Origin: Saprospiraceae bacterium
GTDB taxonomy: Bacteria; Bacteroidota; Bacteroidia; Chitinophagales; Saprospiraceae
Assembly (NCBI GenBank): GCA_020630895.1
Contig: JAHDII010000173.1
Coordinates: 1-7,002, forward strand
Direction: 5' to 3'
DNA length: 7,002 bases
Positions 1-6,336 of the stretch are shown here, piece by piece. The notes beneath the pieces were generated by a model. It saw only the letters and a list, made by a program, of their open reading frames with translations. It ran no database searches and was not told the origin of the DNA. Position numbers and translations under genes: made by a program. The first letter of the stretch is position 1. Each line of letters opens with the position of its first letter.

Positions 1-94
1 AATATATAAATATCTGTTTTACAGCTTGTAAACTAATAATATTTTGTGACAATATTTTAATTTATATTATAATTTTTATTCATAGAACAAAGAG

Positions 95-112
95 TATTTT
101 TTTAAAAAAATA
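95..112. repeat. Perfect 18-bp A/T palindrome upstream of the promoter
   Basis: Positions 95-112 read TA, seven T, seven A, TA, which is a perfect palindrome without spacer. It lies about 20 bp upstream of the -33 element at 134. T-tract/A-tract steps of this kind can bend DNA or act as an upstream promoter element, but the tract may also be simple low-complexity sequence. It is not a convincing terminator because the stem has no G or C and no gene ending nearby is visible. Confidence 0.45.
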
Positions 113-133
113 ACAAAAAAACCTGTCACATTA

Positions 134-165
134 TTTGGTTAATCAGTTTGCTTTTTCTACTTTTG
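134..165 (+). promoter_or_regulatory. Bacteroidota-type promoter for the LRR-like gene and dinB
   Basis: A TTTG at 134-137 and a TACTTTTG at 158-165 match the Bacteroidota sigma-factor consensus (-33 TTTG and -7 TAnnTTTG) with no mismatch and a 20-nt spacer, which is in the usual range. Transcription would start near 172, giving a leader of about 28 nt before the ATG at 200. This is the best promoter match in the window. The leader has no evident Shine-Dalgarno sequence, as is common in this phylum. Because dinB begins only 15 nt after the first gene, this promoter probably serves both. The assignment is by consensus only. Confidence 0.6.
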
Positions 166-199
166 AGTATCGAAAGAGAATACATTAAAAGTTAGATTT

Positions 200-967
200 A
201 TGATAGAGCGACTTTTATATCAAAAAATTGATTTAAATAATTTTCCTCCTTCTTCTTATTTAAAATATCTATTTCTAGGTATTATTAAATTAGATAATAA
301 TCCTGCTTTTGAAAGTGAAGCAGCTATATGGTTGGATCAAAAAGGTTTAACACATATATATGCCTATGTACATCCTAATGAAGAAACTTGGTTTTCACAA
401 TTTTGTCAACTATTAAACACTCAAGAATTCGCTCCTTTTATTTCATCTATTGAAATAAAAGGTCCAGATATGGGGACAAACAAAACAAGACTTTTTGATT
501 TATATGAACTTTTAACAAACACCGAAATTCAGTTCACTCACTTAACTGAATTTGAAATCGAACAAACACAAAACTATCATCAGAATATTAGTGTAATTAC
601 TTACAACGATTTTTTTGATGATAACGGAGCAGGAGGTAAAATATTAGATAAAATGCCAAATTTATTATCTCTAACTTTGCCTTCTACTCCTAATTTTGAT
701 TTTTTTAATCGTTCTCATCATCCTCTTCAATCTTTGTCTTTACAAGCAGGATATGATCATCAAGGATTTATTTCTCATTTAGCCCATGCTTCATGTTTTC
801 CTCAGTTAGAATACTTAGAATGGACCAACGGTCCTGGATTGCCTATGATAGCATCTTATGTTCCTTTAGCCCATTTTGAACAATTGCAAAAATCTTCTTT
901 TTATGATTTTAAAGAAATAAATATTCATAAATTTCAAACAATTTCTTCTTCAAAAGAAATCATTTAA
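200..967 (+). CDS. Leucine-rich-repeat-like cytoplasmic protein of unknown function
   Basis: This 255-residue protein has no signal peptide or membrane segment. The N-terminal 80 residues resemble no domain I recognise and contain an acidic, tryptophan-containing stretch near residues 38-66. From about residue 81 there are irregular leucine-rich-repeat-like units: a strand near 81-87 (ISSIEIKG), then 114-121 (HLTEFEIE), 152-160 (MPNLLSLTL), 174-181 (HPLQSLSL) and 200-208 (FPQLEYLEW). The pattern, hydrophobic strands separated by helical segments, is typical of cryptic bacterial LRR-like proteins that act as protein-binding scaffolds. The last segment (222-245, VPLAHFEQLQ onward) looks like a partial repeat cap. 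The start at 200 is the first ATG after a good promoter at 134-165. dinB follows after 15 bp, so the two are probably co-transcribed. The molecular role is unknown; the LRR assignment comes from the repeat pattern, not from a family match. Confidence 0.75.
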   Translation: MIERLLYQKIDLNNFPPSSYLKYLFLGIIKLDNNPAFESEAAIWLDQKGLTHIYAYVHPNEETWFSQFCQLLNTQEFAPFISSIEIKGPDMGTNKTRLFDLYELLTNTEIQFTHLTEFEIEQTQNYHQNISVITYNDFFDDNGAGGKILDKMPNLLSLTLPSTPNFDFFNRSHHPLQSLSLQAGYDHQGFISHLAHASCFPQLEYLEWTNGPGLPMIASYVPLAHFEQLQKSSFYDFKEINIHKFQTISSSKEII

Positions 968-974
968 TATCTTA

Positions 975-992
975 GGTTCATTATGATGAACC
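975..992 (+). promoter_or_regulatory. Perfect 7-bp hairpin enclosing the dinB start codon
   Basis: GGTTCAT (975-981) and ATGAACC (986-992) are exact inverted repeats around the 4-nt loop TATG (982-985). The loop holds the ATG at 983. A second in-frame ATG at 986 begins the right arm, and the only purine-rich, Shine-Dalgarno-like bases (AGG, 974-976) overlap the left arm. The arms have three G/C pairs out of seven, notable in this A+T-rich setting. In RNA this could limit ribosome access to dinB unless ribosomes finishing the upstream gene at 967 open it. As DNA it could equally be a small operator. Its function is inferred; a 7-bp dyad can arise by chance. Confidence 0.4.
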
Positions 993-2068
993 ATCGTAAA
1001 ATTATTCATATTGACATGGATGCCTTTTATGCTTCTGTAGAGCAAAGAGATCATCCTCATCTTCAAGGAAAACCCGTTGCTGTTGGTGGTGGTGGGAAAA
1101 GAGGTGTTGTAGCTGCGGCAAGTTATGAAGCAAGAGCTTTTGGTGTTCGTTCTGCAATGCCAGGCTACAAAGCTAAAAATTTATGCCCACACATTATTTT
1201 TGTTCGTTCTCGATTTCATGTTTACAAAGAAGTATCTCAACAAATTAGAAACATTTTTTTTGAATATTCCGATTTAGTAGAACCACTCTCTTTAGATGAA
1301 GCCTATATTGATGTAACAGAAAATAAAAAAGGTATTCCTTCTGCTACCATTATTGCTCAAGAAATTAGAAAAAAAATATTTGAACAAACACAATTGACTG
1401 CTTCTGCTGGAATTTCTATCAATAAATTTTTAGCAAAAATTGCTTCAGACATTAATAAACCTAATGGCATAAAAGTCATTCATCCTCATGAAGCTTTAGC
1501 ATTTCTAGAACAGTTACCTATCGAAAAATTTCATGGAATAGGAAAAGCAACTGCAAAAAAAATGCATGCTCATCTCATTAAAACGGGAAAGGATTTAAAA
1601 GCCAAAACTAAAATTGAACTCGCTCAACTCTTTGGTAAAACAGGAATTTGGTATTATCATATTGTAAGAGCAGAAGATCATAGAACAGTAAAACCCAATA
1701 GAATAAGAAAATCAATTAGTGCTGAAAGAACATTTAGTCATGATTTAAGTCAAATGAACGAAATGATAGATGCTATTGAAAATATAGCCAATGTTTTATT
1801 TGATAGGATGGAAAAAGTTCAAAAATTTGGAAGAACATTAAGTCTAAAAATTAGATTCAATGATTTTAATTCTATTACTAGAAGTATTTCTTTTTCTCAA
1901 GACATCAATGACAGAAATACTCTAATTCATGAATCTGAAAAGTTAGTAAAAGAACATCTTTCAACAGATGTCAAAATTAGGTTATTAGGATTAACTATTT
2001 CAAATCTTAGTGGTTTATACGATACAGGAGAACAATTAAAGATTCCATTTCCTCCTCAAGAAGGATAA
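983..2068 (+). CDS. dinB: DNA polymerase IV (Y-family translesion polymerase)
   Basis: Pol IV copies damaged DNA past lesions in an error-prone way and lacks proofreading. The 361-residue protein is full length for the family. The N-terminal palm motif IDMDAFYASVE (residues 10-20) gives metal ligand D11 and the likely steric-gate residue Y16. YEAR at 48-51 is the conserved fingers motif that contacts the incoming nucleotide, and SLDEAYID at 103-110 supplies catalytic D105 and E106. SAGISINKFLAKIASD (141-156) and a thumb helix-hairpin-helix (about 178-195, with FHGIGKATA) follow, then the little-finger domain (about 245-345). The C-terminal QLKIPF (351-356) fits a beta-sliding-clamp binding motif. 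In-frame ATGs occur at 983 and 986, so the N terminus is uncertain by one Met. It lies 15 bp after the LRR-like gene, probably in the same transcript. No recognisable LexA box was seen, so damage control cannot be shown. Confidence 0.97.
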   Translation: MMNHRKIIHIDMDAFYASVEQRDHPHLQGKPVAVGGGGKRGVVAAASYEARAFGVRSAMPGYKAKNLCPHIIFVRSRFHVYKEVSQQIRNIFFEYSDLVEPLSLDEAYIDVTENKKGIPSATIIAQEIRKKIFEQTQLTASAGISINKFLAKIASDINKPNGIKVIHPHEALAFLEQLPIEKFHGIGKATAKKMHAHLIKTGKDLKAKTKIELAQLFGKTGIWYYHIVRAEDHRTVKPNRIRKSISAERTFSHDLSQMNEMIDAIENIANVLFDRMEKVQKFGRTLSLKIRFNDFNSITRSISFSQDINDRNTLIHESEKLVKEHLSTDVKIRLLGLTISNLSGLYDTGEQLKIPFPPQEG

Positions 2069-2071
2069 GAG

Positions 2072-2103
2072 TTTGTTTTACAAATAAAAATTATGTTATT
2101 TTG
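2072..2103 (+). promoter_or_regulatory. Possible weak promoter for the Nif3-like/zinc-ribbon operon
   Basis: The 81-bp gap after dinB contains TTTG at 2072-2075 and, 20 nt later, TTATTTTG at 2096-2103. The second element differs from TAnnTTTG by one base, at the normally conserved A. Transcription would start near 2110, leaving a leader of about 40 nt to the ATG at 2150. No terminator of note follows dinB (only a 5-bp TTTGT/ACAAA dyad at 2072-2084), so read-through from the upstream unit is also possible. Confidence 0.28.
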
Positions 2104-2149
2104 CATACCTAACCTGATCATATATAAATTATAACATTATCATTTATTT

Positions 2150-3199
2150 ATGAAAATAAAAAATATCACTCAATATTTAGAGTCAATTGCCCCGTCAATC
2201 TACCAAGAAGGATATGATAATTCTGGTCTTATTGTTGGCAATCCTAATACAACAGTTAAGGGCATTATGCTTTGTTTAGATTCTATAGAATCTGTTATTG
2301 ATGAAGCTATTCAAAAAAAATGCAATTTAGTTATTGCTCATCATCCTATTGTTTTTAAAGGATTAAAAAGGTTTAATGGCAAAAATTATGTAGAACGGAC
2401 AATTATAAAAGCCATTAAAAATGATATTGCTATTTATGCTATTCATACCAATTTAGACAATATAAAAGCAGGAGTAAATGGTAAAATTGCAGAAAAAATA
2501 GGTTTAATTAATACTTCTATTTTATCTCCTAAAAAGGTATTGAAAAAATTGTTTGCTTTTATTCCTGTTACTCATGGAGATATTCTTAAAGATGCTTTAT
2601 TTAAAGTGGGAGGAGGTTTTGCAAACAACTCTATCAAAGTAAGTTATGCAACAATTGGTGCAGCAACTCATCAAAATACTAGCAGCCCACAAATCAAATT
2701 AGAAATTATTTTTCCTATTGATAAACAAGGACAAATTATCAATACTTTACACCAATCTCTAGAAGGACAACATTTTACTTATGATATTATGGATATTCAT
2801 AATAAACATCAAGAAATTGGTTCAGGTATGATAGGAGAACTTCCTAAAGAAATGGAAGCTACAAAATTCCTAAAGTCTTTAAAAAAGACAATGGGCACAG
2901 GTTGTGTTAAATACACTCAACCTCTAGGAAATAAAATAAAAAAAATAGCTGTTTGTGGTGGTTCTGGAGGGTTCTTATTGTCTTCAGCTATTGCTCAAAA
3001 AGCAGATATATTTATCACCTCAGATTATAAATATCATGAGTTTTTTGATGCTAATGATCAAATAATTATTGCAGATATAGGACATTATGAGAGTGAGCAA
3101 TACACAATTGAGCTATTATATGAGATTTTAAGTGAGAAATTTACTACCTTTGCACTCTTTAAAACAAGTGTGGATACAAATCCTGTAAATTATATCTAA
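2150..3199 (+). CDS. Nif3-like dinuclear metal-centre protein (YqfO/YbgI family)
   Basis: A member of the widespread NIF3 family, which binds two metal ions between two alpha/beta halves. Some members are named GTP cyclohydrolase 1 type 2, but the physiological role of the family is unsettled. The likely metal ligands are all present: H64 and H65 in AHHP, D103 in HTNLDN (99-104), and H312 and E316 in GHYESE (311-316). GYDNSGL (21-27) and the C-terminal TSVDTNPVNYI (339-349) are also family-typical. Between the halves (about 133-218) lies the PII/CutA-like insertion of the longer, YqfO-type members, here reduced: the glycine-rich GTGTF and PFIGE region and the HPYEE motif that I expect there are not recognisable. 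This probably explains a length of 349, a little below the roughly 365-375 usual for this subtype. The next gene starts 4 bp later, a pairing seen often in Bacteroidota. There is no clear Shine-Dalgarno sequence. Confidence 0.93.
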   Translation: MKIKNITQYLESIAPSIYQEGYDNSGLIVGNPNTTVKGIMLCLDSIESVIDEAIQKKCNLVIAHHPIVFKGLKRFNGKNYVERTIIKAIKNDIAIYAIHTNLDNIKAGVNGKIAEKIGLINTSILSPKKVLKKLFAFIPVTHGDILKDALFKVGGGFANNSIKVSYATIGAATHQNTSSPQIKLEIIFPIDKQGQIINTLHQSLEGQHFTYDIMDIHNKHQEIGSGMIGELPKEMEATKFLKSLKKTMGTGCVKYTQPLGNKIKKIAVCGGSGGFLLSSAIAQKADIFITSDYKYHEFFDANDQIIIADIGHYESEQYTIELLYEILSEKFTTFALFKTSVDTNPVNYI

Positions 3200-3203
3200 T
3201 AAT

Positions 3204-3995
3204 ATGGCAAAGAAAGACGTTACAGTTGCTGAAAAGTTAAAATACCTTTATGAATTACAAAAGGTAGATTCTAAATTAGATGAGATCGAAATCCTTAAAG
3301 GAGAGCTTCCTATGGAAGTACGTGATTTAGAAGATGATATTGCTGGTTTAGAAACTAGAATTAATAATTTTAAAAGTTCTGTTGAAGATTTAGAAAAAGA
3401 TATTTCTAAATTAGATGGAAATATTAAAGATTCTCAAAATCTAATTGAACGATATAATTCTCAATTGAATAATGTAAAAAATAATCGTGAATTTGAAGCT
3501 TTAACCAAAGAGTTAGAACTTCAAAAATTAGATATAAGACTTTTTGAAAAAAGAATTGGAGAATTTAAGCAACATATTGCAGTAAAATCAGATAGTCTAG
3601 CTAATGCAGAAGAACTTTTGGTTTCTAAACAAAAAGATTTAGAAATAAAAAAAGTAGAACTTGAAAAGATTATTGAAAAAACTGAAGCTACTGAGGAAAA
3701 ATTATTAAAAAAATCCGTTAGAGCTCGTAAAAAGATTGAAGAACGTTTATTGAAATCTTATGATAAGATAAGAGGCAATTATAGAAATGGTTTAGCGGTT
3801 GCTTTTATAGAACGTAATGCTTGTGGTGGTTGTTTTAATGAAATTCCTCCTCAAGTACAATTAGAAATTACACAACGCAAAAAAATTCTTCCTTGTGAAC
3901 ACTGTGGAAGAGTTCTAGTAGATGATGATATTACGATGGTAGGTAAAAAGTCTAAAGAGACAGAGACAGAGACGGAGACAGAAACTACTTCATAA
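3204..3995 (+). CDS. Coiled-coil protein with C4-type zinc ribbon (CT398/zf-RING_7 family)
   Basis: This is a conserved hypothetical cytoplasmic protein of 263 residues. Residues 8-185 are almost wholly charged heptad-like coiled coil, with the conserved NNREFEALTKE segment at 93-103 near a helical hairpin turn. The C-terminal zinc ribbon has CGGC at 207-210 and CEHCG at 231-235, so C207, C210, C231 and C234 can bind one zinc ion; NEIPPQ (212-217) between the pairs is typical of the family. The related chlamydial protein CT398 has been linked to sigma-54 and secretion components, but that role should not be assumed here. The protein ends in an unusual repetitive ETETETETET tail (252-261). The gene follows the Nif3-like gene by 4 bp, so the two form an operon, and a strong terminator lies 26 bp after its stop. 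Confidence 0.93.
   Translation: MAKKDVTVAEKLKYLYELQKVDSKLDEIEILKGELPMEVRDLEDDIAGLETRINNFKSSVEDLEKDISKLDGNIKDSQNLIERYNSQLNNVKNNREFEALTKELELQKLDIRLFEKRIGEFKQHIAVKSDSLANAEELLVSKQKDLEIKKVELEKIIEKTEATEEKLLKKSVRARKKIEERLLKSYDKIRGNYRNGLAVAFIERNACGGCFNEIPPQVQLEITQRKKILPCEHCGRVLVDDDITMVGKKSKETETETETETTS
3957..3986 (+). repeat. In-frame GAGACA hexanucleotide repeat coding for Glu-Thr
   Basis: Five tandem 6-nt units encode (Glu-Thr)5 at the end of the zinc-ribbon protein. Units one, two and four are GAGACA; unit three is GAGACG and unit five is GAAACT. Because the unit is a multiple of three, a gain or loss of copies would change tail length without shifting the frame. The tract is richer in G and C than the surrounding sequence. 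Confidence 0.85.
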
Positions 3996-4021
3996 AGAAT
4001 ACTTTTTGTTACTACATTGTT

Positions 4022-4066
4022 AAAAGCCTTGAAAGTTCAGTTAAATACTTTCAAGGCTTTTGTTCT
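4022..4066 (+). terminator. Strong intrinsic terminator after the Nif3/zinc-ribbon operon
   Basis: A perfect 15-bp stem pairs 4022-4036 (AAAAGCCTTGAAAGT) with 4047-4061 (ACTTTCAAGGCTTTT) around a 10-nt loop at 4037-4046. The right arm ends in TTTT and is followed by GTTCT, giving a U-rich tail. It begins 26 bp after the stop at 3995. The AAAA on the left side means it could also act on minus-strand transcripts, although no minus-strand gene lies immediately to the right. It separates the left housekeeping block from the right envelope-gene block. Confidence 0.88.
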
Positions 4067-4124
4067 ACAAAGCACAAAGCCTTATCTTAGTTATTATTTC
4101 TATAAACAATAACCTATTTTCAAA

Positions 4125-5609
4125 ATGAAATATTTTATTAGCTTAATTTTTTTATTAAGTATTTCTACAAACTCTTTTGCTAGTTATTATTTTGATTTTT
4201 CTCCTACATTAAAAAAAGCATATCAAAAAGCTACAAGTTTACAATTTAATGATGCTAAAAAATATATCAATGACGTTAAAGAGCAAGAGCCCGAAAACGT
4301 CTTAGTTCACTATGTTGAAAATTATATTGATTTTTTAAAAATATACATTGATGAAGATTATAGTGAGTTTGAAGAATTAGAAAGAAATAAAAAGAAACGC
4401 CTTTCTTTAATCAAAAAAGGAGATGCTTCTTCTCCTTACTATTTATATACTCAAGCAGAAATTAGATTACAATGGGCAGTAGCTAGAGCAAAATTTGAGG
4501 AATATTCTAAAGCAGCATTAGAAGTCAAAAATGCTTATGGCTTATTAGAAAAAAATCAAAAGAAATTTCCTGATTTTATCGCTAATAAAAAAAGTTTAGG
4601 TATCCTACATTGTTTGATAGGAACTGTTCCTAAGAATTTTCAATGGGCTGTTGAATTAATGGGAATGTCTGGCACCATAGAACAAGGCACCGCAGAAATA
4701 AAAGAAGTCTTAGATTATGCCAAAACTCATGATTTTATTTTTGAAGAAGAAACAGTAATCATGTATGCATTACTCATTTTACATGTAGGAAATGCAGGAG
4801 AAGACTCTTGGAAAATTATTCGTTCTCCTTCTTTAGATCCTACCAAAAATCCGCTTATTGCTTTTGCTCAAGCGAGTGTAGCTATGCATACAGGAAAAAG
4901 CGACTATGCTATAAAAATTCTTAAAAATCGTCCTCAATCTTCTTCTTTTCATCCTTTTCATTACCTAGATTACATGTTAGGACTTATCAAATTGTACAAA
5001 CAAGATACTGATGCTGATACATATTTAAAACGATATGTCGATAATTTTAAAGGTCGTAATTATATCAAGGAATGTTATCAACGTTTGGCTTGGCATGAAT
5101 TATTACAGGATAATATGAAAGGTTATCATTTGTATATGCAAAAAGTAATTACAGAAGGTTCTGCTTCTATAGATGGAGATAAAAAAGCCTTAAAAGCAGC
5201 AAAAAATCATGAAATTCCTAATACTATTTTATTAAAATCAAGACTTTTATTTGATGGAGGGTATTTAAAAGAAGCTAATGATTTAATGGATCAATATTCT
5301 GCGGACTCCTTCAGTAAAGAAAAAGAACAACTAGAATTTTCTTATCGAAAAGGAAGAATTTTACAAGCTCGTTTTCAATATACTTATGCTTTAGAAGAAT
5401 TTGACAATACTATAAAAAAGGGAAGTAATAAAACTTATTATTTTGCTTGTAATGCTGCTCTTCAAGCAGGTATTATTATGGAAAATAAAAAAGATTATGC
5501 TGCTGCTAGAGCCTATTATAATAAATGTTTAGCGATGAATCCTTCTGAATATAAATCGGGTTTACATGCGAAAGCTAAAGCAGGTAAAAATAGAATTAAA
5601 GGAAAATAA
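4125..5609 (+). CDS. Exported TPR-like repeat protein of unknown function
   Basis: This 494-residue protein starts with a clear Sec signal peptide: MKYF, a hydrophobic core at residues 4-14, and a likely cleavage after S-F-A at position 19. No lipobox cysteine follows, so it is probably soluble in the periplasm. The mature part is helical and repetitive. TPR-like helix pairs are visible at about 27-58 (ending EQEPEN), 105-148, 242-270, 278-306 and 370-395. The clearest TPRs are near the C terminus, 404-432 (SYRKGRILQARFQYTYALEE) and 439-472, where DYAAARAYYNKCLAMNP is close to the TPR consensus. TPR arrays bind other proteins, so an envelope scaffold or assembly role is plausible but unproven; no catalytic motif is seen. 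The start is an ATG 63 bp after the terminator, without a Shine-Dalgarno sequence. I found no convincing promoter in the 4067-4124 gap. The next gene is 58 bp downstream. Confidence 0.85.
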   Translation: MKYFISLIFLLSISTNSFASYYFDFSPTLKKAYQKATSLQFNDAKKYINDVKEQEPENVLVHYVENYIDFLKIYIDEDYSEFEELERNKKKRLSLIKKGDASSPYYLYTQAEIRLQWAVARAKFEEYSKAALEVKNAYGLLEKNQKKFPDFIANKKSLGILHCLIGTVPKNFQWAVELMGMSGTIEQGTAEIKEVLDYAKTHDFIFEEETVIMYALLILHVGNAGEDSWKIIRSPSLDPTKNPLIAFAQASVAMHTGKSDYAIKILKNRPQSSSFHPFHYLDYMLGLIKLYKQDTDADTYLKRYVDNFKGRNYIKECYQRLAWHELLQDNMKGYHLYMQKVITEGSASIDGDKKALKAAKNHEIPNTILLKSRLLFDGGYLKEANDLMDQYSADSFSKEKEQLEFSYRKGRILQARFQYTYALEEFDNTIKKGSNKTYYFACNAALQAGIIMENKKDYAAARAYYNKCLAMNPSEYKSGLHAKAKAGKNRIKGK

Positions 5610-5626
5610 TTCAATCTATAAATCTT

Positions 5627-5661
5627 TTTATTATATTTGGATTTAAGACGAATATAATAAA
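5627..5661 (+). promoter_or_regulatory. -7 promoter element within an 11-bp inverted repeat, upstream of the GIDE gene
   Basis: TATATTTG at 5632-5639 is an exact TAnnTTTG match. The expected -33 TTTG is absent; the nearest sequence at suitable spacing is TTCA at 5610-5613, 18 nt away. The element overlaps the left arm of a perfect inverted repeat, TTTATTATATT (5627-5637) and AATATAATAAA (5651-5661), with a 13-nt spacer. Transcription would start near 5646, about 22 nt before the ATG at 5668. An operator over the start site is possible, but both arms are pure A/T and such dyads are expected by chance in this composition. Confidence 0.35.
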
Positions 5662-5667
5662 TCATTT

Positions 5668-6321
5668 ATGGAACCATTTATACCTTTAATTATTTTTTCT
5701 TCAATTGCTGTAGTTGGATTTATTTCCTATTATTTTAGTAAAAAAATGAAAATAATACGGGAATTAAAAAAATCTAATAAAATTGATATTAAAAATTTTG
5801 AACATAATACTGTAGGAAAAATTGTAGGACAAGCTACTTTACTAGAAGATACTCTCCATGCTCCTATATCTAATAGAAAATGTTTTTATTACCAAGTTAT
5901 TGTAGAAGAAGAAAGAAAAAGCAAAAACAGCAAAAGTTGGCATCCTATTTTTCAAGATGAAAGAGTTGTAGATTTTTTAATCAAAGATAAAACAGGTGTT
6001 GCTCAAGTTAATTTTATTCATAAAGAGTATATCAAAGGCTATTTAATTAAGGATATAAAATACGAAATTGGCTCTTTTAGAAATAATAATCCTAGATTAG
6101 AAAAATATATTCAATCAAAAGGACATTCAACAAAAAACTTTTGGGGTTCTAATAAAAAGATGAGGTATAAAGAAGGAGTTATCCATGTAGGAGAAACTAT
6201 TGCTGTAAAAGGAAGAGGACGTTGGGAACTCATCCCCAATCCTGAGGAACAAAAATTAATTATAGAAGGGGTTTCTGATATTGAATTAATTATTAGTGAT
6301 GATAAAACTACTTTAAAATAA
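5668..6321 (+). CDS. Membrane-anchored GIDE-domain protein lacking a RING finger
   Basis: This 217-residue protein begins with one membrane segment (about residues 3-23, PFIPLIIFSSIAVVGFISYYF minus its last residues), followed by the basic SKKMK, so the rest is predicted to lie in the cytoplasm. Residues about 48-205 resemble the GIDE domain first described in the eukaryotic membrane E3 ubiquitin ligase MUL1/GIDE: GKIVGQ (50-55), the segment APISNRKCFYYQVIVEEE (65-82), an EERVVDFLI-like strand (98-105) and the terminal GVIHVGETIAVKGRG (170-184), like the usual bacterial 'l.vGd.v.v.G' ending. The eukaryotic C-terminal RING is absent, so ubiquitin ligase activity is not expected. Bacterial members are largely uncharacterised. 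The gene follows the exported TPR gene by 58 bp on the same strand and may share its transcript, although a -7-like element precedes it. It converges with the T9SS cargo gene, leaving 8 bp between the stops. Confidence 0.78.
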   Translation: MEPFIPLIIFSSIAVVGFISYYFSKKMKIIRELKKSNKIDIKNFEHNTVGKIVGQATLLEDTLHAPISNRKCFYYQVIVEEERKSKNSKSWHPIFQDERVVDFLIKDKTGVAQVNFIHKEYIKGYLIKDIKYEIGSFRNNNPRLEKYIQSKGHSTKNFWGSNKKMRYKEGVIHVGETIAVKGRGRWELIPNPEEQKLIIEGVSDIELIISDDKTTLK

Positions 6322-6336
6322 TTATAGAATTATTTT
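6315..6336. terminator. Possible bidirectional A/T hairpin across the two convergent stops
   Basis: AAAATAATT (6315-6323) and AATTATTTT (6328-6336) form a perfect 9-bp inverted repeat with the 4-nt loop ATAG. The left arm includes the TAA stop (6319-6321) of the GIDE gene and the right arm includes the reverse-strand stop (6330-6332) of the T9SS cargo gene. Each strand would end its right arm in four T. Its position between convergent genes suits a shared terminator, but the stem has no G or C and would be weak. Confidence 0.4.

Noticed and set aside
95..112. Intrinsic terminator of a gene to the left
   Set aside because: The palindrome has no G or C pairs and no loop, and no coding end is visible in positions 1-94.
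983..2068. UmuC (Pol V subunit) instead of DinB
   Set aside because: The length, the DMDAFYASVE, YEAR and SLDEAYID motifs and the clamp motif fit DinB, and no umuD-like gene is adjacent.
2072..2084. Terminator after dinB
   Set aside because: The TTTGT/ACAAA dyad is only 5 bp with a 3-nt loop and no following T tract.
2150..3199. GTP cyclohydrolase I as a firm product name
   Set aside because: The name is attached to some NIF3-family members, but the reaction is not generally established for the family; only the metal site can be supported.
3204..3995. Sigma-54 or type III secretion partner, by analogy with CT398
   Set aside because: This is known only for the chlamydial relative; nothing in this window points to such a system.
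5668..6321. E3 ubiquitin ligase function for the GIDE-domain protein
   Set aside because: There is no RING finger or paired cysteine/histidine cluster, and only the GIDE part is shared with the eukaryotic enzyme.
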